Shown here: positions 26,410-36,114 of the stretch, piece by piece
Layout: the number at the start of each line of letters is the position of its first letter
Numbering within the stretch: position 1 is the first letter of the stretch
Source: Candidatus Manganitrophus morganii
Lineage (GTDB): Bacteria; Nitrospirota; Nitrospiria; SBBL01; Manganitrophaceae
Length of the DNA stretch: 64,000 nucleotides
Assembly (NCBI GenBank): GCA_021651055.1
Contig: JAJHOH010000001.1
Coordinates: 1,860,001 to 1,924,000 of the forward strand
Reading direction: 5' to 3'
Program-made: the position numbers and the translations under genes
The notes under the pieces: generated by a model
Databases searched by the model: none
What the model was told of the DNA's origin: nothing
The model's input: the letters and a program-made list of their open reading frames with translations, nothing else

Positions 26410-27687
26410 TCAACTCCTCCGAATCTTAAACTTTTGGACATATCCCTCCGGGTCGGACGGGTCGAACTCGATCCCGTCGAAAAGGGTCTCCTTCTTGTAC
26501 TCTTCCTTCGGAACCGGGATGCCGAGCGACTTGGCCGCGTCCCGGTAGAGATCGGTCCGGTTGACCTGATCGACCACTTTCTTATAGTCGATCGGCTTGT
26601 CGATAAATCCCCAGCGCCGATGCTGCGTCAGAAACCAGAGGCCGTGCGATTTGCAGGGGAAAGTGACCTCCCCGCCGCGGTAGAACTTCATATAGTCGGG
26701 ATCGTCGACCGTCTTGCCGTCGCCGTAGTCGATCTTCCCCCGGATCCGCCCCAAGAAGACCTCGGTCGGCGCGTTGACATATTCCTTGCGGCTGATGATC
26801 TCCGCAACCTTGGCACGGTTCTCCATCTTGTCGAGGTGTTGAGAGGCCTCGATGATCGCCATCAGCAGCGCCTGGACCGTCTTCGGATTTTTCTCCGCAA
26901 ACTCCTTCGTCATCCCCAGCACCTTCTCGGGATGATTTTTCCAGAGCTGCTGTGTCGTGATGGCGGTCCAGCCGATGCCGTCGAAGATCGCCCGCGCTCC
27001 CCACGGCTCCCCGACGCAGAAGCCGTCCATGTTTCCGATCCGCATGTTGGCGACCATTTGGGGCGGGGGGATGGTGATCAGCTTGATATCATTGTCCGGG
27101 TCGATCCCCCCCGCGGCAAGCCAGTAGCGCATCCACATCGCGTGGGTTCCGGGCGGGAAGGTCATCGCGAAGGTGTAGGTCCGCTTTCCCTTATCGGCGT
27201 CGATCTGCTTCTTCAGATCGGCGAGCGTGTTCACCCCTTTTTTCTTTAAATCGGCGCTCAACGTGATCGCCTGGCCGTTGTGATTGATCGCCATCGGGAT
27301 GATCATTTCTTTTTTCTGCCCCTCGGCCCCGGTGATCCCGAGGGTGGAGGCATACGGCATCCCATAAAGGATATGAGAGGCTTGAAGCTCGCCGATCGTC
27401 AACTTGTCCCGAACCCCCGCCCACGAGGCCTCCTTCGAGACGATCACTTCCAGGCCGTATTTTTTATAAAGTCCTAACTCATACGCCATGACGACCGAGG
27501 CGCAATCGGTCAAGGGAATGAATCCGACTTTCAACTTGGCCGTCTCCGGCGTATCGCCCGTCCCCGCAAAGAGCCCTCCCGCCAAGGGCGGCAGTCCCGA
27601 AAGAAGCACCCCGAGCGCCGAAAGTCCGGCGGCGCCGAGAAACCGCCGTCGGGTGATCTCGTTCTTCTTATTTGATGATTCTGGCAT
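26410..27687 (-). CDS. NrtA/CynA-family substrate-binding protein (first copy), Tat signal
   Basis: The 425-residue protein begins with a Tat signal (TRRRFLGAAGLSALGVLLSG). Its mature domain starts at KLKVGFIPLTDCASVVMAYE and is typical of CmpA/NrtA/CynA binding proteins of bicarbonate, nitrate and cyanate transporters. Conserved pieces match those in the second copy (NGQAITLSADL, PPPQMVANMRIGNMDGF). AAAGGGG lies before the ATG at 27687. Cyanase in the operon makes cyanate the likely ligand, but nitrate or bicarbonate cannot be excluded. Confidence 0.92.
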   Translation of the reverse strand: MPESSNKKNEITRRRFLGAAGLSALGVLLSGLPPLAGGLFAGTGDTPETAKLKVGFIPLTDCASVVMAYELGLYKKYGLEVIVSKEASWAGVRDKLTIGELQASHILYGMPYASTLGITGAEGQKKEMIIPMAINHNGQAITLSADLKKKGVNTLADLKKQIDADKGKRTYTFAMTFPPGTHAMWMRYWLAAGGIDPDNDIKLITIPPPQMVANMRIGNMDGFCVGEPWGARAIFDGIGWTAITTQQLWKNHPEKVLGMTKEFAEKNPKTVQALLMAIIEASQHLDKMENRAKVAEIISRKEYVNAPTEVFLGRIRGKIDYGDGKTVDDPDYMKFYRGGEVTFPCKSHGLWFLTQHRRWGFIDKPIDYKKVVDQVNRTDLYRDAAKSLGIPVPKEEYKKETLFDGIEFDPSDPEGYVQKFKIRRS

Positions 27688-27711
27688 CTCTTCCCCTTTC
27701 ATCGGTCAGCG

Positions 27712-28134
27712 TCAGCCCCAAAAACCTTCTTGTGTCAACCCTAAAGCCCCCATCCATCCTCGCAGGACATCGTGCCGGGTCACCGTTCCAACCAAATGGT
27801 TCTCTCGATCGACCACCGGGATCCGAAAAAGGTGAAGCTCCATCATGTAATGGGCCACCTCTTCGAGGGGAGTCGCCTCATCGATCACAACGGGGCAGAT
27901 CTTCATGACCTTGCCTGCCGTTGTTTCCTTGAGATCTTTCCCCTCCATCAGCGCGTTGATCAGATCGATCTCGCTTACCTTTCCGACCACTTGGTCTTTC
28001 GAATTGACGATCGGCATTCCGTGAAAGCCCGACTCTAAGAGAGCCAGGGCGATATCGAATGCCGACGTCTCCTCCCGGGCCGATAATGTATTCGTCTTTT
28101 TGATCTCTCCCACGGTTGCATAGTGCGGCTTCAT
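27712..28134 (-). CDS. CBS-domain pair protein
   Basis: The 140-residue protein is a tandem CBS (Bateman) module, the first half around GMPIVNSKDQVVGKVSEIDL and the second around RIPVVDRENHLVGTVTRHDV. Such modules bind adenine nucleotides and act as energy sensors. It is the first gene of the cyanate-transport operon, 24 bases upstream of the binding-protein gene, so it may tune transport or act on an unlinked target. A homologous protein is encoded at 39510-39959. Confidence 0.88.
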   Translation of the reverse strand: MKPHYATVGEIKKTNTLSAREETSAFDIALALLESGFHGMPIVNSKDQVVGKVSEIDLINALMEGKDLKETTAGKVMKICPVVIDEATPLEEVAHYMMELHLFRIPVVDRENHLVGTVTRHDVLRGWMGALGLTQEGFWG

Positions 28135-28689
28135 CTGGATTCCTCCTCAAACAAAAAAAACGCCCGCCTCCATGAGAGAAACTTCACTTCATCATGGAAG
28201 AGAGCGCCTTCGCTGCTTTCGGAATACAACGCTGTATCCTGCCCGTCTAAAGAGCAAATCGAATGCCAACTCATGCGCCGGGCATGGCAACCACACAAAG
28301 AGCTGATTTCACATACGATTTCTAATTTTATTCAGAAATCGGCATGATCGACCGAAGGAGGTCTCCGCGACGGAATTGTCTGGTTTCTGACAAGGGGGGT
28401 GATCGAAAAAAATAAGTTCTCTCTTAAACAAGCCCCCCATCCGACCGGCACGCGAGTGCTTGTATCGGTCATCGGCTAAGAGAGCTGAGTCAATCCGTGC
28501 AGGTCAGATGATCCTCCTTGCACCCTCCTCAAGGCGAGGCGAGCAGATGGCTAATTATATTAATTACTTGACTGCTCTCATTTATTTCTGTATATTGCCC
28601 GCGGGCGAGACATTTTTATTTCTTCATAAGATCCTTTCTATCCTGCCGCAATCCAGCTTTGTGTTTAAACTGTAAGGGAGTGGATAGTG
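28135..28689. other. 555-bp divergent intergenic region before luxR
   Basis: It separates the cyanate operon (minus) from luxR (plus). It includes an inverted repeat CGATTTCT / AGAAATCG at 28316-28341, AT-rich sequence after 28540 and the luxR promoter. I see no ORF with coding character or tRNA-like fold. Confidence 0.5.
28568..28596 (+). promoter_or_regulatory. sigma-70 promoter of luxR
   Basis: TTGACT, 17 bases, TATATT (10 of 12 consensus positions), about 90 bases before the luxR ATG, in AT-rich sequence. Confidence 0.7.
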
Positions 28690-29445
28690 ATGACTCGCAT
28701 CCCTTCCGATTTAACTAAACATGAACTGGTTACCATTCTAGAGTTGATTCATGCCTCGCTAAGTGTCAACGGCGAGGAAGAATTTAAATTCCTTCTCTCC
28801 CGCGTCGAAGCACTCATTCCCTCTACACATACGATCATTTGCCTTGGAAAAATCGACGCCGAAACCCGTTTTCAAAGCTTCATGAAAATGATCAACATTA
28901 GCTACCCCCTCGACTGGATCAGTCTATACACGAAAGAGGATTATGCGGAAGTAGATCCCATTCTTCAATCTCATTACGGTCGATTTAAGACCCAGATCTG
29001 GTCGGAAACTTATCGACAAGCCTCCTCCCCAGGCGAGTTAAAATTTATTAGAGATGCGGACACATTCGGCTTATCGGAAGGGATTACGCTCGGTGTCGCT
29101 TGCCATCGAAGCGGGGTCGGGAGCATCTTCTCCTTCGCGGGCCAATCGATGTCGGATCATACCCGTCACGCCACGATACTCGAATATCTTGTGCCCCACC
29201 TTCATGTCGCACTGATGCGAACCCTCTCCCCCTCCTCCACCCAAAATCCGGATCTCTCACATCGTGAGCGAGAGGTTCTGGATTGGATGAAGGAAGGGAA
29301 AACGAGCTGGGAAATTTCCCACATCCTTCACATCAGTGAACGGACAGTGAATTTTCATGTCCAAAATATTCTTTCAAAACTTCAGGCTTCGACCCGTGGA
29401 CACGCCATTGCCCTTGCGCTACAACAGGGGCTGATCGGACCGTAG
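28690..29445 (+). CDS. LuxR-family acyl-homoserine-lactone receptor/regulator
   Basis: The 251-residue protein has an N-terminal autoinducer-binding domain and C-terminal HTH. The AHL-pocket residues of TraR/LuxR are present: Trp76 and Tyr80 in DWISLY, Asp89-Pro90 in VDPIL, Trp104 in IWSE and a Gly in GLSEGITLG. The HTH keeps the invariant Glu, Leu and Gly (LSHREREVLDWMKEGKT). ATG at 28690 is preferred over the GTG one codon earlier; AAGGGAGTGG precedes it. A luxI homologue is encoded convergently immediately downstream, making this the receptor of a complete circuit. Confidence 0.92.
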   Translation: MTRIPSDLTKHELVTILELIHASLSVNGEEEFKFLLSRVEALIPSTHTIICLGKIDAETRFQSFMKMINISYPLDWISLYTKEDYAEVDPILQSHYGRFKTQIWSETYRQASSPGELKFIRDADTFGLSEGITLGVACHRSGVGSIFSFAGQSMSDHTRHATILEYLVPHLHVALMRTLSPSSTQNPDLSHREREVLDWMKEGKTSWEISHILHISERTVNFHVQNILSKLQASTRGHAIALALQQGLIGP

Positions 29446-30064
29446 CCATCCATTCTAGAAATTCAGGCTGGCGACTCCGATTGTGGGATCGAAATGCCTC
29501 CCAATCCAGAATAGCGGCCATTGAGTTTGCGCCCGCCGGAGGGAGACATTTCACCGGACCAATCGGCGTCGAAATAAACCCCAGGAATTGAAGGATTCTC
29601 CAAAAACGCTTCTCGACTTCGAGATAGGAATACCGGACGTTGTTGACGAGGGTCCACTGATAGAGCCCTTTGAGAAGGATGTTCAGATAGCGGGAAGAGA
29701 GTCCTTGTTCTTTTGCGGAGGGGGTTATCGCGAGCCTGGAAATTTCGGCGGTATCGATCTCTTTGCGGATCTGGTATCCGGGGGCAACCAAATCGGAAAA
29801 ATCGGTCTCCAACATGAAGGGTTGGTTCGGAGGGAGGAGACGGATCATTCCCAGAAGCGTATTCTCTTCCGAGAACAGTCCCAGCAATGTTGCAAACGAA
29901 TCGTACCGGTCGATCTCCAATCCGGTCGAATTGGCTGGAACCCAGCCGAGAGTCTCGCAAAAAATCTCATACCGCAGCCGGTAAGCCTGCAAATACTCTT
30001 CTTCCGATTCAATCGATCTGATCCAACATCCATCTTCATAAAACTGAATCGTTCGATAATCCAT
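29333..30064 (-). CDS. LuxI-family acyl-homoserine-lactone synthase
   Basis: The 243-residue protein makes the autoinducer from SAM and an acyl carrier. All residues invariant in LuxI/EsaI occur with exact spacing: Arg31, Phe35, Trp41 (RYEIFCETLGW), Asp52 and Asp55 (EIDRYD), Arg75 (GMIRLLP), Glu107 and Arg110 (AEISR). Start at 30064: GGAGG precedes this ATG by 5 bases; longer frames run into the lux box. The last about 40 codons lie antisense to the luxR HTH, giving a tail longer than usual for LuxI (about 200 residues). The acyl chain cannot be predicted. Confidence 0.9.
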   Translation of the reverse strand: MDYRTIQFYEDGCWIRSIESEEEYLQAYRLRYEIFCETLGWVPANSTGLEIDRYDSFATLLGLFSEENTLLGMIRLLPPNQPFMLETDFSDLVAPGYQIRKEIDTAEISRLAITPSAKEQGLSSRYLNILLKGLYQWTLVNNVRYSYLEVEKRFWRILQFLGFISTPIGPVKCLPPAGANSMAAILDWEAFRSHNRSRQPEFLEWMATVRSAPVVAQGQWRVHGSKPEVLKEYFGHENSLSVH

Positions 30065-30393
30065 TTTTTCCTCCATTTGTGAAAGGGTGAAATGACGGGG
30101 ATACAAGCCAAGGCTACCTGAAGACGACGAATCTGCCGACCTGTTAGAACTGACAGGTGACTTTTTAGGCGAGCCCGATAGAATGCACATTGAAATAAAC
30201 TGAGAAGAACATTCATTGAAATAGGAACTTTCTTATCGCGAAGGACTGGAAAGAACATCGAGTAGATTTCTTGAAACCGGGATCTCTTTTCTTTTTGTCT
30301 CTTGACGAGAAGCGCGTGGAACCGTGATGGGTGTAAACCTGCCTTATTTATAGAAGTGGTAGAACCGACGAACAACATACCGAGAGGGAAACG
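30065..30393. other. divergent intergenic region between luxI and short LuxR-HTH gene (329 bp)
   Basis: Apart from the lux box it holds a TTGACG-like hexamer near 30302 that could belong to the downstream plus-strand gene. A 177-codon minus frame crosses it but has no ribosome site or family resemblance. Confidence 0.45.
30139..30158 (-). promoter_or_regulatory. lux box (LuxR operator) of luxI
   Basis: The 20-bp ACCTGTTAGAACTGACAGGT has perfect 6-bp outer arms ACCTGT / ACAGGT, identical to those of the classical Vibrio fischeri lux box, with the same 8-base centre length. It lies 75 bases upstream of the luxI start on the minus strand, the expected position for a LuxR-activated promoter whose lux box overlaps the -35. 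Confidence 0.85.
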
Positions 30394-30810
30394 ATGATGT
30401 CGTCAGATAACATTAAGGATGGGCTTAAAAACCATCAGGAAAGTCTTGCAAAATTTGCGCAGGGTCAAGAAATAGAAAAAAACAAAATCACGGGAACACC
30501 TTATTTAATGTCTCCCCACAGCGGCAAAGAAAACGAAAAGACGACGGAAATCGTCGAAAAACCGAAGACGAAAACGAAGCGACAAATGCCTCACAAGAGG
30601 CCCCTTACGAAACGGGAAGCGGAAATCGTTCGCTTGATTTCGGGCGGATTGAGAAATAAGGACGTCGCAAAAACACTCGGAATCAGCGTCAAGACAGTTG
30701 AAACTCATCGGGTAAACATTATGAACAAGCTTGCCCTTCAGAATCTTGCACAGTTGATACGTTATGCCGTTCAGAACGGGCTCATTCATATTGAAGTAGA
30801 AAATAAGTAG
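30394..30810 (+). CDS. short LuxR-HTH protein with polar N-terminal extension
   Basis: The 138-residue protein has about 70 residues of charged, low-complexity sequence rich in Lys and Glu, then a LuxR-type HTH (LTKREAEIVRLISGGLRNKD, VKTVETHRVNIMNKLAL). No receiver or ligand-binding domain. The HTH is about 67% identical by eye to the 79-residue protein at 5746-5985. GAGGG lies 5 bases before the first of two adjacent ATGs. It neighbours the LuxRI circuit but whether it belongs to it is unknown. Confidence 0.85.
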   Translation: MMSSDNIKDGLKNHQESLAKFAQGQEIEKNKITGTPYLMSPHSGKENEKTTEIVEKPKTKTKRQMPHKRPLTKREAEIVRLISGGLRNKDVAKTLGISVKTVETHRVNIMNKLALQNLAQLIRYAVQNGLIHIEVENK

Positions 30811-30994
30811 TCCGGTCGATACCAGCCCAGCCCTTCCGGAGCCAGCCCTCTACCTCTAGACGTTATGTTTTGCCGTAACGACCTATTGATTTTTATCGTT
30901 CAATTTCTGTTCCCTAAAATCCGTTATCGTTCGGCCTATTCCCCATCCGAGTGATCGACTTCCTTTCCCTATCCTTCTATATGCCGGAAACTTC

Positions 30995-31023
30995 TTGACA
31001 AAAAGGGTGAAATCGTGTTTAAT
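30995..31023 (+). promoter_or_regulatory. sigma-70 promoter of the rplU operon
   Basis: TTGACA, 17 bases, TTTAAT (11 of 12 consensus positions), placing the start about 30 bases before the rplU ATG. This is the expected strong promoter for ribosomal protein genes and the whole downstream housekeeping string. Confidence 0.8.
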
Positions 31024-31060
31024 AACTTTTTTTGAAGGACCAGAAAAAGGGAGATTGGAA

Positions 31061-31372
31061 ATGCACGCAGTGATGGAAACAGGTGGAAAACAGTATCGGG
31101 TGACCACCGGTGATGTCGTTCAAGTGGAAAAATGTATCGGTCAGGTCGGCGATAAGGTTGAGATTCGATCCCTTTTGCTCCTGCAGGATGATCAGGGAGT
31201 CACCGTCGATCCCGAACAGATCAAAACCGCCAAGGTGGTCGGTGAGATTCTCCAGCAAGGCCGGAATCGCAAGGTGGTTGTCTTCAAGAAAAAGAGACGA
31301 AAGAACTATCGGAGAACGCAGGGCCACCGGCAGGCATTCACCCGTCTGAAAATCGTCGAAATTGTTTCATAA
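31061..31372 (+). CDS. rplU: 50S ribosomal protein bL21
   Basis: The 103-residue protein matches bL21 along its length (METGGKQYRVTTGDVVQVEK at the start, KKRRKNYRRTQGHRQAFT at the C-terminus). The ATG at 31061 is preceded by AAGGGAG; a longer frame beginning in the promoter is excluded. First gene of the conserved rplU-rpmA-obgE string. Confidence 0.97.
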   Translation: MHAVMETGGKQYRVTTGDVVQVEKCIGQVGDKVEIRSLLLLQDDQGVTVDPEQIKTAKVVGEILQQGRNRKVVVFKKKRRKNYRRTQGHRQAFTRLKIVEIVS

Positions 31373-31499
31373 ATAAGCGAGCGGCCGGGTTCCCGGCGCG
31401 AGCGCGGGGCGTGGGGGCATTGGAGGATGGAGTGGCGCTCCGTTCGCGCCTCTCCACCGCACAGGCCCTCACATCTAATAGACTTAAGGAGTTAGAGAA

Positions 31500-31757
31500 A
31501 TGGCACATAAAAAAGGGGTTGGCTCCTCCCGAAATGGCCGCGACAGCCACTCTCAACGGTTGGGAGTCAAGCGGTTCGGTGGCGAGCAGGTTTTGGCCGG
31601 TAATATCTTGGTCCGGCAGAGGGGGACCCGCATCCATCCCGGCTTGAATGTCGGAATCGGAAGCGACGATACGCTCTTCGCCAAGATCTCCGGCGTTGTT
31701 ACGTTCGAGCGGGTTGGAAGAGATAAAAAGCGGGTCAGCATCTATCCCTCCTCGTAA
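31500..31757 (+). CDS. rpmA: 50S ribosomal protein bL27
   Basis: The 85-residue protein starts directly with [20 protein letters not shown], the unprocessed form of Gram-negative bL27 without the cleavable extension of Firmicutes. AAGGAG lies 8 bases upstream. The 127-bp gap after rplU is GC-rich and holds no Prp-like protease gene. Confidence 0.97.
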   Translation: MAHKKGVGSSRNGRDSHSQRLGVKRFGGEQVLAGNILVRQRGTRIHPGLNVGIGSDDTLFAKISGVVTFERVGRDKKRVSIYPSS

Positions 31758-31803
31758 CGCTCCTTTCCACCCTCCTCTCCCTCATTTTAGAAAGCGCCTT
31801 TAG

Positions 31804-32892
<1,089 letters not shown>

Positions 32893-32905
32893 CTCGGAGA
32901 CCGGG

Positions 32906-34042
32906 ATGTCTTCGCCGCGACAGCGCCTCCATAAAAACAAACGGATTGTCATCAAAATCGGCAGCAGCATCATCGCTTCGCATGAGAAGGGCCTTCGCGA
33001 AGAGCGGATGGCGGAGATTGCCGAAGAGGTGTCTATCCTCCGGTCCGAAGGACACGAGATCTTCTTGGTCTCCTCCGGCGCCATCCTCTGCGGGATGGAA
33101 AAGCTGGGTCTGACACGCCGGCCGAAGACGATCCCCCTCAAACAGGCCGCCGCGGCTGTCGGGCAAAGCCGGCTGATGTGGGCCTATGAAAAACATTTCG
33201 AGAAGTTTCAAATCAACGTCGCCCAGGTTCTCCTGACGCGGGAAGACATTGCCGATCGAAAACGCTTCATCAACGCCCGAAACACCCTGATGACCCTTCT
33301 GGAACACGGCATCTTGCCGATCATCAATGAGAACGACACCGTTACGGTCGATGAGATCAAGCTGGGCGATAACGATCACCTCGCCGCGCAAATTACTCAT
33401 CTCGTCGATGCTTCTTTGTTGGTGATTCTCTCCGATGTCGACGGCCTCTTCACCGCCGATCCGAGAAAAAACCCGGAAGCCACCTTGATTCCGCTCATCG
33501 AGGAGATCACGCCGGAGATCGAGGGAATCGCCGGCGAGCCGGGGGCCATCAGCGGCACCGGCGGCATGGCAACCAAAGTCCAGGCGGCCAAAAGCGTCGC
33601 CGCCTACGGGGTGACGACCCTGATCGTCAATGGAACCGCTCCCGGGTTGATGCAGCGGGCCTTTCAGGGAGAATCGATCGGGACCCTCTTCCTACCGAAA
33701 CCGGTCCGCCTCACCTCCAAGAAGCATTGGATCGCCCACTCCCTGAAGGTGAAAGGAGAGGTCGTTCTCGATGCCGGCGCGGTGGAGGCGATCTTGAAAA
33801 AGGGGAAGTCGCTCCTCGCCTCCGGCATCCGCGAGATTACCGGAAAATTCGAGGTCGGCGACGCCATCCGATGCCTCACTTCCGACGGGAAAGAGATTGC
33901 AAAAGGCTTGACGAACTACAGTGCGTCTGAGATGATATTGATCAAAGGAATTCATTCTTCTCAGATCGAGAAAAAGCTCGGTTACAAGTCGACCGATGAG
34001 GTGATTCATCGGGATAATTTGGTGATCCTCAATGGGGCTTAA
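32906..34042 (+). CDS. proB: glutamate 5-kinase
   Basis: The 378-residue enzyme performs the first step of proline synthesis. The amino-acid kinase domain (IVIKIGSSIIASHEKG, NENDTVTVDEIKLGDND, SDVDGLFTADPRKNPEA) is followed by a C-terminal PUA domain (GEVVLDAGAVEAILKKGKSL). The ATG at 32906, 13 bases after obgE, follows CGGAGA; the longer frame is an obgE shadow. The 3' end overlaps proA by 11 bases. Confidence 0.95.
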   Translation: MSSPRQRLHKNKRIVIKIGSSIIASHEKGLREERMAEIAEEVSILRSEGHEIFLVSSGAILCGMEKLGLTRRPKTIPLKQAAAAVGQSRLMWAYEKHFEKFQINVAQVLLTREDIADRKRFINARNTLMTLLEHGILPIINENDTVTVDEIKLGDNDHLAAQITHLVDASLLVILSDVDGLFTADPRKNPEATLIPLIEEITPEIEGIAGEPGAISGTGGMATKVQAAKSVAAYGVTTLIVNGTAPGLMQRAFQGESIGTLFLPKPVRLTSKKHWIAHSLKVKGEVVLDAGAVEAILKKGKSLLASGIREITGKFEVGDAIRCLTSDGKEIAKGLTNYSASEMILIKGIHSSQIEKKLGYKSTDEVIHRDNLVILNGA

Positions 34043-35303
34043 AGAAACCCTCAGAGAACAGGCGCAACGGACAAAAGCGGCGGCGCGAAGCCTGGCAAAG
34101 TGCTCGTCCGAAGTGAAGAATCGCGCCCTTCTCGCCATGGCCGAGCGCCTGGAGCGCGAAACCGCTTCTCTTCTGACCGAAAACATGAAAGACCTCGAAG
34201 CGGGGAAAGAAAAGGGGCTCGCCGGACCCCTTCTGGAACGGCTGACCCTCACGCCGAAGCGAATAACGGAAATGGCGGCCGGGCTGCAGGAAGTGGCATC
34301 CCTTCCCGATCCGGTCGGCGAGGTCCTCAAGATGACGCGGCGGCCCAACGGCATTCAGGTCGGCCAGATGCGGGTTCCGATCGGCGTGATCGGCATCATC
34401 TACGAGTCTCGCCCGAACGTCACCGCCGATGCGGCAGGCCTCTGCATTAAGTCTGGGAATGGGGTGATTCTCCGGGGCGGATCGGAGGCGATTCACTCCA
34501 ACATCGCCATTGCGCGCCATTTGGACGAGGCAGGCCGCGCGGCCGGACTTCCCCCGCATGCTGTCACGCTGGTGGAAACGACCGCTCGCCAAGCGATCTT
34601 CGATCTTCTCACCTTTGATGACCTCATCGACCTGATCATCCCCCGCGGCGGAGAAGGTTTGATCCGCACCGTTGTGGAACACTCCAAGATCCCCGTGATG
34701 AAACATGACAAGGGAATCTGCCATACCTTCGTTGACGAATCGGCCGACCTTCAAATGGCTGAAGAGATCTCTCTGAATGCGAAAGTCCAGCGCCCCGCCA
34801 CCTGTAATGCGATGGAGAGCCTCTTAGTCCATCGGAAAATCGCGCCGTCGTTCCTCCCCAAAATCGCAAAGCGACTGCAAGAGGCCGGTGTGGAGATCAG
34901 AGGCTGTCCGGCGACAATAAAACTCCTGGAGGGAGGGAGCGGATCCAAAATCGTTCCGGCCAGTGAGATCGACTGGAAAACCGAATATCTCGATTTAATT
35001 CTCTCGGTCAAGGTCGTCGACTCGATCGAATCGGCGATGGCGCATATCGCCACCCATGGATCCCAGCACTCGGAAGCGATCATCACGCAAGATTATGCGC
35101 ACGCCATGCGATTCTTGAACGAGGTCGATGCCTCCGCCGTCTTCGTCAACGCCTCGACCCGCTTGAACGACGGTTATCAGCTCGGCCTCGGCGCTGAAAT
35201 GGGGATCTCCACCAGCCGCATCCATGCCCGCGGCCCGATGGGTCTCGAAGCGCTGACCTGCATGAAATTCATCATCTTCGGGGATGGACAAATTCGAAAG
35301 TAA
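34032..35303 (+). CDS. proA: gamma-glutamyl phosphate reductase
   Basis: The 423-residue NADPH-dependent enzyme reduces gamma-glutamyl phosphate to glutamate semialdehyde. Catalytic Cys lies in KVQRPATCNAMESL and the cofactor region in SGNGVILRGGSEA. It overlaps proB by 11 bases, so both are translated together. Confidence 0.96.
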   Translation: MGLKETLREQAQRTKAAARSLAKCSSEVKNRALLAMAERLERETASLLTENMKDLEAGKEKGLAGPLLERLTLTPKRITEMAAGLQEVASLPDPVGEVLKMTRRPNGIQVGQMRVPIGVIGIIYESRPNVTADAAGLCIKSGNGVILRGGSEAIHSNIAIARHLDEAGRAAGLPPHAVTLVETTARQAIFDLLTFDDLIDLIIPRGGEGLIRTVVEHSKIPVMKHDKGICHTFVDESADLQMAEEISLNAKVQRPATCNAMESLLVHRKIAPSFLPKIAKRLQEAGVEIRGCPATIKLLEGGSGSKIVPASEIDWKTEYLDLILSVKVVDSIESAMAHIATHGSQHSEAIITQDYAHAMRFLNEVDASAVFVNASTRLNDGYQLGLGAEMGISTSRIHARGPMGLEALTCMKFIIFGDGQIRK

Positions 35304-35304
35304 T

Positions 35305-35379
35305 CGTGATTCGCTATTCGTTCAATGTTAAACGTAAGAACGGATTGCACGAATAACGATTCACGTTTAACGATTCACG
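35305..35379. repeat. imperfect palindrome with repeated CGATTCACG motif
   Basis: Left arm CGTGATTCGCTATTCGTTC (35305-35323) is an imperfect inverted copy of GCACGAATAACGATTCACG (35347-35365); a further CGATTCACG follows at 35371-35379. It fills the proA-nadD gap. Such CGATTCACG/CGTTATTCGTG palindromes resemble REP-like elements, and it could form an mRNA hairpin between the genes. Confidence 0.6.
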
Positions 35380-35393
35380 TCCTCTTATGAACT

Positions 35394-36068
35394 ATGCGCA
35401 TCGGCCTTCTAGGCGGCACCTTCAACCCGATCCATAACGGACATCTCTATATCGCCGAGGAGGTCCGGAAAAAACTTCATCTTGATCGGATTCTTTTTAT
35501 CCCTTCCGGAACGCCACCCCACAAAAAGGAAAAAACGATCCCTCCGGCAAAACATCGCCTCGAAATGACCCGGTTGGCCCTATTGGGCCATCCCGATTTC
35601 GAGCTCTGTGAAATTGAAGTCAAACGACCGGGCAAGTCGTATTCCGTAGAAACCCTCTCGGAGCTGAAACGTCTCCACCCCCACGACAGGCTCTTTTTCA
35701 TCATCGGCACGGACGCCTTCGTTGATCTCCCGACCTGGAGGGAGCCCGAACGCCTCCTCTCGCTCTGCGATTTTGTCATTGTGACCCGCCCAGGCCATCC
35801 ATTCTCGCAATTTCCCGATATCGGACCGCTACAAAAGATCCAAAAGATCGATTCGAGCCAGCTCCTGGAACTCGACCACCTGGGCAAGGGAAGTGTGACA
35901 ATTCCATTAACATCAGGGACATCGATCCACTTTCTTTCGATTCTTCCCAGCCCGATCTCAGCAAGCGAGATCCGAAAGAGGCTGGCGGCCGGAGCGGAGA
36001 CGAAAAATCTCTTGCCTGAACCGGTGGCCTCATATATAATTAAAAACAAACTCTATGGGGCTTCATAA
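35394..36068 (+). CDS. nadD: nicotinate-nucleotide adenylyltransferase
   Basis: The 224-residue NAD-biosynthesis enzyme has the nucleotidyltransferase motif GGTFNPIHNGHL and the C-terminal ISASEIRKRL (ISxTxxR-type). Length is typical. The ATG follows the palindrome closely and has no clear Shine-Dalgarno. Its location before rsfS is conserved in many bacteria. Confidence 0.95.
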   Translation: MRIGLLGGTFNPIHNGHLYIAEEVRKKLHLDRILFIPSGTPPHKKEKTIPPAKHRLEMTRLALLGHPDFELCEIEVKRPGKSYSVETLSELKRLHPHDRLFFIIGTDAFVDLPTWREPERLLSLCDFVIVTRPGHPFSQFPDIGPLQKIQKIDSSQLLELDHLGKGSVTIPLTSGTSIHFLSILPSPISASEIRKRLAAGAETKNLLPEPVASYIIKNKLYGAS

Positions 36069-36114
36069 GGCAGAGATTAAGCGCACTGATTAGATAAGTA
36101 TAAAGAGGATAACG

